A stretch of DNA of 64,000 nt, taken from the NCBI GenBank assembly GCA_964541895.1, contig CAZISM010000012.1, positions 11,026 through 75,025 on the forward strand, given 5' to 3'. Both the position numbers and the translations under genes were made by a program. Every line of letters begins with the position of its first letter. The stretch's first letter is position 1. Below, in pieces: positions 28,590 to 36,380 of this stretch. Below the pieces are notes generated by a model. It saw only the letters and a program-made list of their open reading frames with translations. It searched no databases and was not told the origin of the DNA. Source of the stretch: CAZISM01 sp964541895. Lineage in GTDB: Bacteria > Zhuqueibacterota > Zhuqueibacteria > Residuimicrobiales > Residuimicrobiaceae.

Positions 28590-29483
28590 CTATCGGCACC
28601 AGGCCGAATACATATCAGCGATCCCGGCCGCTTTATGATCGCCGCCGTGGACCACCACCCGGTACTGCAGGGAGAGGGTACCCTCCTTCTTTAACCGATA
28701 GCCCTCCGCCGGCAGCCATTCCATAGGGGTTGGCGAAAAGAAACCGTAATCGCGCGTAAACCAGGTGCAGGGATACCAGGGATTTTGCGGCGAATCGAAA
28801 ATGGCCAATCCTTCCTGCACGCCGGCATGGGTTCCGCTGTAATCACACCAGGCCGAAGGCCGGCCAAAGGTATCTTTTTCCGAGCGCGCGCCTGCGGCGT
28901 TGATCAACACGCCGCCGGACTTGACCGACAGAGCCGGGACCACACGAGCGGAAAACAGAGCATGGTTGGTTTTTTCAATGTGTATATCGGTCAACGCCTT
29001 GAGGACGACGGTGACATCGATGACGCGCAGGGTTCGCGACGGCGCCGACAGGGTATAGGTTCGCTGATCCAGAATGATCGGCGCCTGCCCGGGAATGGCC
29101 CAATCACAGATATCCTGCAGGATCACGGCATCCGGACCGTTCCTGACCAGCACGGCGCCACGGGAAACGATCTGACCCCGTTCATTCCCCTCCTGCCAGA
29201 AATTGCCGCCGTTCACTTTATCGCAACCGAAAAAGAGGGAGCGATGATGAGGATACGGCAGCGACGACTCGGTCGTCACCGACAGGCCGGAGAGAGGCCC
29301 GTTTACCGGGTAAAAATAGGGATATTTCTGGCCGCTGCCGAATCGATACACCGTAAACGTCTCTTCATCGACGCGGACAATCCAGCGATCGTCCAGCCGC
29401 TCCGCGCTCAGGACGGGGAGCTGCGCCGGCAAGGAACAGACCAGTGACAGCAGCAAACAGGCAACCCGACATAGTCCTTGCAT
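28590..29483 (-). CDS. DUF6807 (PmoA-type) secreted protein
   Basis: I place the start at ATG 29481-29483 because AGGTGG lies six bases upstream and a signal peptide follows ('MQGLCRVACLLLSLVCSLPA'); the frame itself extends further upstream without a binding site. The 297-residue product has the DUF6807 pattern: 'YFYPVNGPLSGLSVT', 'PHHRSLFFGCDKVNGGNFW', 'HAGVQEGLAIFDSPQNPWYP', 'WFTRDYGFFSPTP'. The family is common beside Gfo/Idh/MocA oxidoreductases and DUF1080 genes in glycan loci; its activity is not established to my knowledge. The oxidoreductase gene ends 79 bp upstream. Confidence 0.85.
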   Translation of the reverse strand: MQGLCRVACLLLSLVCSLPAQLPVLSAERLDDRWIVRVDEETFTVYRFGSGQKYPYFYPVNGPLSGLSVTTESSLPYPHHRSLFFGCDKVNGGNFWQEGNERGQIVSRGAVLVRNGPDAVILQDICDWAIPGQAPIILDQRTYTLSAPSRTLRVIDVTVVLKALTDIHIEKTNHALFSARVVPALSVKSGGVLINAAGARSEKDTFGRPSAWCDYSGTHAGVQEGLAIFDSPQNPWYPCTWFTRDYGFFSPTPMEWLPAEGYRLKKEGTLSLQYRVVVHGGDHKAAGIADMYSAWCR

Positions 29484-29562
29484 TACATACCACCTTTTAT
29501 TTTTCATTCTGCGATCGGCCGTTGTCTCGTCTCGGTGAGTCCGCCGATTCGCCCGCAAAGCC

Positions 29563-30933
29563 TCAACCGACCTGGTACGGCGCCCGTTGCGGCCGGGCCA
29601 GCATGCTGTTGGCTTCGTCGTCATTCTTGAACCGCTCCAGCCACGGATCCCAATACAGCTTGCGCTTTAGTTTCATGGCGATATGGCTCACCAGACAAAC
29701 GCTGGTGGAGCGGTGGCCTACTTCTACCGGCGAGATGGGCTGCTGCCGGCTGCGGATGCATTCCAACCAGTTGAGGTGCTGGTCTTTGCTGCGGGTGACG
29801 CGGTATTCATTTTCACCGATTTTGGAGGCGAGCACTTTGGGATCCCCGGCCGACAGACCTTCCTGATTTTGCGACATGGTTTTGGGATCACTGGCCGTCA
29901 CCGCATAGTTGCCGCGGGTGACAAAGATCCACCCTTCGGTGCCCTCAAAGCGAATGCCGGTCGGAAGTTCGTCGCTGGCCTGAACCTGGACGCCATTGGC
30001 ATAGAGCAGATCCACCACGTATTTGCCGTGCACGTTCCACAACCCTTTCACCGGAAACTCGGCGCGGGCCGACACTTCCACCGGACCGGTGTACTCGGTG
30101 CCCATGCCCCAATGAGCGATATCGAAATGGTGCACACCCCAGCCGGTGATCATGCCGGCGCCGAACTGCTCACAGCGCAGCCAGCCTGGACGGGAAAAAT
30201 CGTTTTGCGGATGCACCCGCTTTTCCGTGTAATAAACCCATGGCGTGGAGCCCAGCCACATCTCATAGTTCAAATTGGCAGGAATGGGCATTTCCGGCTC
30301 TTCCTCGCCGCCCGGATCTATGGGAAGACCGACCTTTACAGACAAAAGTTTGCCGATGCGGCCGTTGCGCACCAGTTCCACGGCGCGCTGGAACTGATCG
30401 ATGGAGCGCTGCTGCGTGCCCAACTGGAAAATCACGCCCGAGCGATGTACGGCATCGCTCATAGCCCGGCCCTCCGCAATGGTGAGAGAGGCCGGTTTCT
30501 GCAGATAGATGTGCTTGCCGGCGCGTGCCGCTTCAATGGCCGGCTTGGCGTGCCAATGATCGGGCGTGCTGATCACGACCGCATCGATGTCGGCGCGAGC
30601 CAACAGCTCGCGATAATCGGCAAACATCTGTACGCCGCTGTTGGCGATCTTTTTGCTGCTGTAGGCCTGTTCGACAAACTGCTTGCCCAGACTGCAGCGT
30701 TTGCTGTCCAGATCGCAAACGGCCACAACCCTGGCCAGGTCGTGCTGCATGATCTCGGGCAGATCGTGTTCGCGGGAGATACGGCCCACGCCAATGGCGC
30801 CGACATAAATGCGATTGCTCGGCGCCGTGGCGCCAAACACGGTCGACGGCACGATCGTTGGCGCAGAGATAAAAGCACCACCGGCCAGCGTTGACTTTAT
30901 AAAGTCACGACGATTGAAATGTGATGGTATCAT
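29563..30933 (-). CDS. Tat-exported Gfo/Idh/MocA-family oxidoreductase
   Basis: From ATG 30931-30933 (GGGAG five bases upstream) the product has 456 residues. A twin-arginine leader 'NRRDFIKSTLAGGAF' directs folded export. The Rossmann core 'YVGAIGVGRISREHD' binds NAD(P), and the conserved EKP motif appears as 'LQKPASLT' (Gln for Glu, a variant seen in parts of this family). The C-terminal half has 'WGVHHFDIAHWGM', matching the substrate-domain GxHxxD pattern. Predicted to oxidise or reduce a sugar at C3 in the periplasm, as a partner for the DUF1080 enzyme downstream. Confidence 0.93.
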   Translation of the reverse strand: MIPSHFNRRDFIKSTLAGGAFISAPTIVPSTVFGATAPSNRIYVGAIGVGRISREHDLPEIMQHDLARVVAVCDLDSKRCSLGKQFVEQAYSSKKIANSGVQMFADYRELLARADIDAVVISTPDHWHAKPAIEAARAGKHIYLQKPASLTIAEGRAMSDAVHRSGVIFQLGTQQRSIDQFQRAVELVRNGRIGKLLSVKVGLPIDPGGEEEPEMPIPANLNYEMWLGSTPWVYYTEKRVHPQNDFSRPGWLRCEQFGAGMITGWGVHHFDIAHWGMGTEYTGPVEVSARAEFPVKGLWNVHGKYVVDLLYANGVQVQASDELPTGIRFEGTEGWIFVTRGNYAVTASDPKTMSQNQEGLSAGDPKVLASKIGENEYRVTRSKDQHLNWLECIRSRQQPISPVEVGHRSTSVCLVSHIAMKLKRKLYWDPWLERFKNDDEANSMLARPQRAPYQVG

Positions 30934-31044
30934 GTGAGCTCCCTTCCATAATCCTGTGCACACAGGGACACGGTAATAATGCGCTGCTAATATACGTCAA
31001 TTTATCGTTCACTTCAACCGGCAAATTCAGATATGCGGTCGGCA

Positions 31045-33255
31045 CTATCTCTGCCGGCGCACCTTGTAATGAAACCTGCCGCCTGACACCGGGATCACCA
31101 CGCCATCGCGCTCGTGACGACAGTTACGATCCCGGGTCAGTTTGCGACCGTTCTCCAAAACCGATTCGATGGCACGCCCGGGAACGACTATCTCGGCCGT
31201 CATGTGGACGGGGATATCGATCCAGGCCTGCCAGAATTCTTCACTCTGTCGGACGCGCACCTTGATGGGGCCGCGCAGGGTGGGCTGAGTCATGCGCGCT
31301 TCCGCCAGAGCACCAACCTGAGGTTTGATGCGAACCTGCTTGAAACCGGCTGCCAACGGTTCGATGCCCATGACCCGGCGGGCGATGATGTTGGCCGGCG
31401 CCGCCCCCCAGGCGTGATTCCAGTCCTGATTTTCTTTGTATTTGTTGTCCCACGCCTCGGTGGTGATGGTGCTCTTCATGTCATAGATCATGTGCGCCCA
31501 GCTGCGATCGTGCGTCGCCGTCAACAGCGACAGGCCATAATCCGCCTCCCCGGCAAGGTAGAGCGCATCCAGCAAATGCTGCGCACCATAGACGCTGCAC
31601 GCCATCCCTCGACTCTTGATGAACTGCACCACAGCCGCAACGCGCTCCTCCGGCACCAGGCCAAAGGCCAGGGGGAAAAAATTGGCGTGCAGGGCGCTGT
31701 GTTCGCTGCCCTCGCCGTCGATATAGTAACCGCGGCCGGGATCCAGGAACACCCGGTTAAAGGCGTCGCGCACCCGCTCGGCTCTCTCCTGCCATCGACG
31801 CGCATCCTCCTGCTTTTGCAGCACCTGCGCGATCCGGCTCATCAGGTTCAGCGTATGATAGTGAAACGCATTGGCGACAGCGTTGACCGGCCGCATGTCA
31901 TAACCATCCCGTTCGCCATAGCGGCTGTTTTTGGTAAAATCCGCCGGCGGCCAGTCCACCAGGATCCGCGGCGGCTGGGTCAATCGCAGGGAACGCAGCA
32001 ACTCTTTGCTCATCCGCGAACGATCCTCGACCATCAGGCCGTCATCGCGAGTCAGGGCCAACAGCGTTTTAGCGGACAGATCCTGGTAATAGAAAGCCAG
32101 CAGGTCGCTGCGCCCGGTGTACATATAGTCGGCCCAGGCCATCAGCACCATATGCTGTTGCCACTCCACCGGCCAGGTGGGATGATGAAAAAGATACTGG
32201 ATCGTATAACGGGACAGGGCATACTCGGCATCGACGGCATAGTGTGACAGCTGATTAATGTAGGCGTCACCTTCATAGGGAATTCGTTCGCGATCGCCGT
32301 CCACATAGACGCCGAGAAAACTGGTGGCTTTGATGGAATATTTGCACAAATCCCAGATATCGTTCAGGACTGTGCTGGAGGAAGTAAAATCAGCTGCATC
32401 ATCATCAAAATAGTAGTGGAGCGCGACCTGCCTGATCTGCTCCGGGTTCAGGCGAGCCGGCACGTTTTCCAGCTCCACATAGCGAAACGGCAGCACCTCG
32501 AACAGTGTACGCGGCACCAGGACGGCCTCGCCGCCGGTATTGCGTTTATCCCCGGCGATACGAAGGAGGTCACCGCTGATCTCTGCCTGGCTGCAGATCA
32601 TTTTTCGATAACGGCGGGAGCCGCCCGGTTGACGATGGATGGAATCGGCTTCGGCCAGCACCTCGCCCAGATGAATCGTCAGCGATTCACTGCCGGCGAT
32701 ATAACGGGGAAATTCCAGCGTGGCGAACGCCGCACGGCCGAAATCGAGGAAATATCGGCCCGGACCTTTTTGCACCACCCGTTGCGGCGTAAGCCGCGTC
32801 TGGCGCAAGGCATCTCGATCACGCCAATCGTTGTTTTCCCGGCTGAACAGATTGGAATCCTCTGCTGCTATACGAAAGGTCTGCACCTGCGAATACCGAG
32901 TCGTCTGCAGCGCCGCCGTACGGATACGTACCCGCCAGCAGTAGGTCTGACCGGCCATGAGGCGCGGCCCGCCATAGCCGGCGTGCACCGGCTCATCGGA
33001 TTGAATCCAGCCGGAATCCCACACATCCGCCTCGGCATTCCTGGCCCGTGCCGGAGTAGAAGAGATTACGATCTGATACGCCGATTGCCGGTCGGCAAGC
33101 CGCTTGCCGTCCACAAGCCATGAAAAATGCAGCGGCGGATAACTGACCACGCTCGGCGACGGATCCCGTACCAGATTGCAGCGCAGGGCATAGGGCGCTT
33201 CCACAGGCTGTGCCAACGCAGCAAGAAGGAGCGTGAGGATTAAAGATCGTTTCAT
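31045..33255 (-). CDS. GH78-type alpha-L-rhamnosidase, secreted
   Basis: A 736-residue protein with a signal peptide ('MKRSLILTLLLAALAQPVEA'). An N-terminal fibronectin-like domain of Bac_rhamnosid_N type ('PLHFSWLVDG', 'WRVRIRTAA') precedes a lectin-like domain and the (alpha/alpha)6 catalytic barrel. The GH78 acid motif appears at about residues 322-332 as 'DGDRERIPYEGDA', where CPQREE-GW-D is usual. The C-terminal beta domain ends 'RRVMGIEPLAAGFKQVRIKP', as in rhamnosidases. It should release terminal alpha-L-rhamnose from plant or bacterial glycans. It lies 111 bp upstream of the Gfo/Idh/MocA gene, on the same strand. Confidence 0.87.
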   Translation of the reverse strand: MKRSLILTLLLAALAQPVEAPYALRCNLVRDPSPSVVSYPPLHFSWLVDGKRLADRQSAYQIVISSTPARARNAEADVWDSGWIQSDEPVHAGYGGPRLMAGQTYCWRVRIRTAALQTTRYSQVQTFRIAAEDSNLFSRENNDWRDRDALRQTRLTPQRVVQKGPGRYFLDFGRAAFATLEFPRYIAGSESLTIHLGEVLAEADSIHRQPGGSRRYRKMICSQAEISGDLLRIAGDKRNTGGEAVLVPRTLFEVLPFRYVELENVPARLNPEQIRQVALHYYFDDDAADFTSSSTVLNDIWDLCKYSIKATSFLGVYVDGDRERIPYEGDAYINQLSHYAVDAEYALSRYTIQYLFHHPTWPVEWQQHMVLMAWADYMYTGRSDLLAFYYQDLSAKTLLALTRDDGLMVEDRSRMSKELLRSLRLTQPPRILVDWPPADFTKNSRYGERDGYDMRPVNAVANAFHYHTLNLMSRIAQVLQKQEDARRWQERAERVRDAFNRVFLDPGRGYYIDGEGSEHSALHANFFPLAFGLVPEERVAAVVQFIKSRGMACSVYGAQHLLDALYLAGEADYGLSLLTATHDRSWAHMIYDMKSTITTEAWDNKYKENQDWNHAWGAAPANIIARRVMGIEPLAAGFKQVRIKPQVGALAEARMTQPTLRGPIKVRVRQSEEFWQAWIDIPVHMTAEIVVPGRAIESVLENGRKLTRDRNCRHERDGVVIPVSGGRFHYKVRRQR

Positions 33256-33423
33256 GTGCCGTATCCATCTTAATCGGTTGCAGAAGCTGGAAAGTCCTTT
33301 TAATTACAGCAAAATCAGAACAAATTGCAAGAGAAATTCTTGCGGCGCGGAGATGTTATTGTTGTTTTTTATCGCAGGAATGCTAATATTATAAAAATGT
33401 ATCGTGAAAGGGAAAAACCTTCG

Positions 33424-36348
33424 ATGCAATCATTCGACCTGTGCATTCTTACCGCTGCCAACGAAGTTCAGGCAAAAGGATACAAAGCACGGCTGGCGGA
33501 ATTTAAAGCACGCCAACCCGGCTTGAAAACCGAATTTATGGTCATCGCCGATCCACGGGGACAGCGCATCGGCTCCGGGGGCAGCACGCTGTATGTCCTG
33601 CAGACGATCTATGCCCGTGCGCAAAAGAATTTCCGCAAAGCCTTTGCAGGCCGCCGCATCCTGATCGTCCACTCGGGCGGCGATAGCCGGCGCTTGCCCG
33701 CCTACTCCGCCTATGGAAAAATCTTTACCCCTCTGCCAAGCCCGCAGCATCACACGGTGTTTGATATCATTCTGAATACCTACGCCTCGCTGCCGGGCCA
33801 TCCCGAAGGGCACGTCATCATAACGTCCGGCGATGTCCTGCTGAATTTCAGCAGGGAGCGGGTATACTTTGCCGATAAAGGGATCACCGGAGTGGGCTAT
33901 CCGGATGACGCCGAAGCAGCCAGTCATCACGGTGTTTTCGTTCCACAATCGCAGGCCTATGACCGGGTGAGCCGGGTGCTGGACTTTTTGCAAAAACCTG
34001 ACCGTGATATCCTGATGAAACATCACGCCATCGATTATCAGCAGCGCGTCTGGGTGGACACCGGGATTCTTCATCTGGCTCCCGATGCCGTCGAAACCCT
34101 GTTGCGCTGCAAAAAACTGCTCGCCCACGCTCTTGAGGAAAAACGGGACATCAATCTTTACGATCATATCCCGTTCGCCATATTGGGCAAGAAAAAAATA
34201 CCCGATTCAGACCAGCTGCAAAAATTGAAATTCCATGTTTCGCTTCTGCCTTATTGCGGTTTTTTTCACATCGGCCGAAGCAAGGAATTCCTCTATAACC
34301 TTTTTACCCTGACCCATGCCGCCGCCGAGTACGGCTTCAGGTCCGGAATCCGTTCCAGCGGTGCTGCGGATCTCAAAGCCAAAAAGGTCTTTGTCTATAA
34401 CTCTATTGTGCCTGCGCTGCCCCATCCCAAAGCCGCCCCGGTTCTTATTGAAAACTGTGTTTTGGCCGGCTCGCCGTCCCTGGAAGGCGACAACATCGTC
34501 ACCGGCGTGCCGGAGGGAATCCGTGCGATCCATCTGCAAACCGGTGTTTGTTTGACGGTATTGCCGCTCAAAAACGGCTCCTGGACAGCTCTGCTGTATG
34601 GCATCGAGGATCACTTCAAATCTGGCGTCAGAACGGAAAACAACCTGTTCCTCAACCAACCTGTCGAACAGTGGCTGCAGCAGCGCAACCTGGCTCCGGA
34701 AATCGTGTGGGATAAAAATAAAGGGGATGTGTGGAGCGCGCGTTTGTTTCCTGTCTGCAGGAGCGCTCAGGAAGCCGTTAGCGTGGTGCAGAGCCTGCAG
34801 CGGAAAGACGCATCCCTGGCAGCGTGGATCCAGGCCGACAGACAGTCGCTGCAGTGGATACTCCGCTCCGTGGATCACGACCAAATCATATCACAGCAGA
34901 AATTCGTCGAACGATCAGTGATGCTGTCGTCGCTGGAGCACATCCTTATCGCTCACAGCGAACTGGGCTCGCAACAGCTGCTCGATCTGTGCCCGGATCC
35001 ATCGTCGCTGAAAAATCTGGCCCAACGGTTATTCCGCATGGCCGCCACCCATCCGGACATTCTGCTGCAGAGCCGCCTCTATTTTTTGCTGCATCGCGTC
35101 CTCAACGTGACCGGCCGGCCTCTGCAAAAAGAATTCAAACAAATGCATAATCTGACCGCGGACAAGAGCCTCGATCTCTCATTCAGCAAGATACGCAATG
35201 CCGTAAGCACGCCGCTGCTGCTGTCGAACCAGCAGCAGCCCCACACCATTTCCATACGATCCGATGAAGTCGTCTGGGCCTGTTCGCCCGCTCGTCTTGA
35301 TTTCGCCGGCGGCTGGTCGGATACACCGCCCTATTGCCTGGAAAAAGGTGGAACCGTCCTCAACGCCGCGGTCACCTTGAACGGTCAATATCCGATTCAG
35401 GTGATTGCCAAAATCAATTTTGACTATACGATACGCATCAATTCCATCGATCTGGGCATGACGCGGGTAGTAAACGATATGGAGACGCTGGCTCAGTTCA
35501 CCAATCCCGGCGACTGGCTCTCTCTGCCGAAAGCCGCTTTATGGGCGACGGGTCTGTTCAGACTCGGTGAAAAAAAATCCCTCGATCGTTTGCTGCACCA
35601 ATTCGGCGGCGGTATCGATCTCACTCTGTTCAGCGCTTTGCCGGCCGGCTCCGGTCTCGGCACCTCCAGCATCCTCGGCGCCACCGCCATAGCCGCGGTG
35701 TCAAAAATGTTCGGCATCAGCATGACGCGAGAAGAGTTGTTTCAAAAAACCAGTTATCTGGAACAGCTTATGACTACGGGAGGAGGCTGGCAGGATCAGA
35801 TCGGCGGCATCGTCGGTGGAGTGAAAATCATCGAGACCGATCGCGGCTATGAACAGCTGCCCACGATTCGTTGGACCAGCCTGGCCGACGGCCCCGACCA
35901 CCCGTATCTTCTCTATTACACCGGCATTCGCCGGATGGCCAAGAACATCCTGCGCCAGGTCGTGAGCAGGTATCTCGACAGGGATCCGGAAGCTTTGCGA
36001 ACTCTGGCAGAGCTCAAAGCGATTGCCTATGACATGAAATTCGCTCTGGATCAGCGGGAGATACAGCACTTTGGCAGGTTGATTGGTTCGGTGTGGGAAT
36101 GCAACAAAAGGCTGGATCATGGCTCCACCACCGAGGCGATCGAACAGATTATCGAACGCATCTCGCCGCATATGCACGGCGCCAAGTTATTGGGTGCCGG
36201 CGGCGGAGGCTTTCTTTTTATCGTCTGCAAGGGGGCTAAAGAGAAGAAAAAGATCATGGCCGATCTGCAGAGCGATCCGATCAACAATCGGGCGCGGTTT
36301 TTCGATTTCGCCATCGATCCGGCCGGATTGCGGGTAAACGTCCTCTAG
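33424..36348 (+). CDS. fkp: Bifunctional fucokinase / fucose-1-phosphate guanylyltransferase
   Basis: The 974-residue product makes GDP-L-fucose from free L-fucose by two steps. The N-terminal guanylyltransferase half carries 'GQRIGSGGSTLYVLQ' and 'HSGGDSRRLPAYS'. The C-terminal GHMP kinase half starts near residue 616 with 'ACSPARLDFAGGWSDTPPY' and has the ATP loop 'LPAGSGLGTSS' (about 739) and 'LGAGGGGFLFIV'. I chose ATG 33424 because it begins 'MQSFDLCILTAANEVQA', where homologues start; the frame is open 33 codons further upstream. It is divergent from the rhamnosidase, and may let the cell use salvaged fucose for surface glycans. Confidence 0.92.
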   Translation: MQSFDLCILTAANEVQAKGYKARLAEFKARQPGLKTEFMVIADPRGQRIGSGGSTLYVLQTIYARAQKNFRKAFAGRRILIVHSGGDSRRLPAYSAYGKIFTPLPSPQHHTVFDIILNTYASLPGHPEGHVIITSGDVLLNFSRERVYFADKGITGVGYPDDAEAASHHGVFVPQSQAYDRVSRVLDFLQKPDRDILMKHHAIDYQQRVWVDTGILHLAPDAVETLLRCKKLLAHALEEKRDINLYDHIPFAILGKKKIPDSDQLQKLKFHVSLLPYCGFFHIGRSKEFLYNLFTLTHAAAEYGFRSGIRSSGAADLKAKKVFVYNSIVPALPHPKAAPVLIENCVLAGSPSLEGDNIVTGVPEGIRAIHLQTGVCLTVLPLKNGSWTALLYGIEDHFKSGVRTENNLFLNQPVEQWLQQRNLAPEIVWDKNKGDVWSARLFPVCRSAQEAVSVVQSLQRKDASLAAWIQADRQSLQWILRSVDHDQIISQQKFVERSVMLSSLEHILIAHSELGSQQLLDLCPDPSSLKNLAQRLFRMAATHPDILLQSRLYFLLHRVLNVTGRPLQKEFKQMHNLTADKSLDLSFSKIRNAVSTPLLLSNQQQPHTISIRSDEVVWACSPARLDFAGGWSDTPPYCLEKGGTVLNAAVTLNGQYPIQVIAKINFDYTIRINSIDLGMTRVVNDMETLAQFTNPGDWLSLPKAALWATGLFRLGEKKSLDRLLHQFGGGIDLTLFSALPAGSGLGTSSILGATAIAAVSKMFGISMTREELFQKTSYLEQLMTTGGGWQDQIGGIVGGVKIIETDRGYEQLPTIRWTSLADGPDHPYLLYYTGIRRMAKNILRQVVSRYLDRDPEALRTLAELKAIAYDMKFALDQREIQHFGRLIGSVWECNKRLDHGSTTEAIEQIIERISPHMHGAKLLGAGGGGFLFIVCKGAKEKKKIMADLQSDPINNRARFFDFAIDPAGLRVNVL

Positions 36349-36380
36349 TCCGCGCCAGGCGCCGGCCCGCCTTTTCCCGG

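Noticed and set aside
30240..30464. Possible small plus-strand protein
   Set aside because: It is antisense to the oxidoreductase gene and rich in Arg, Trp and Pro as expected from reverse GC-rich codons.
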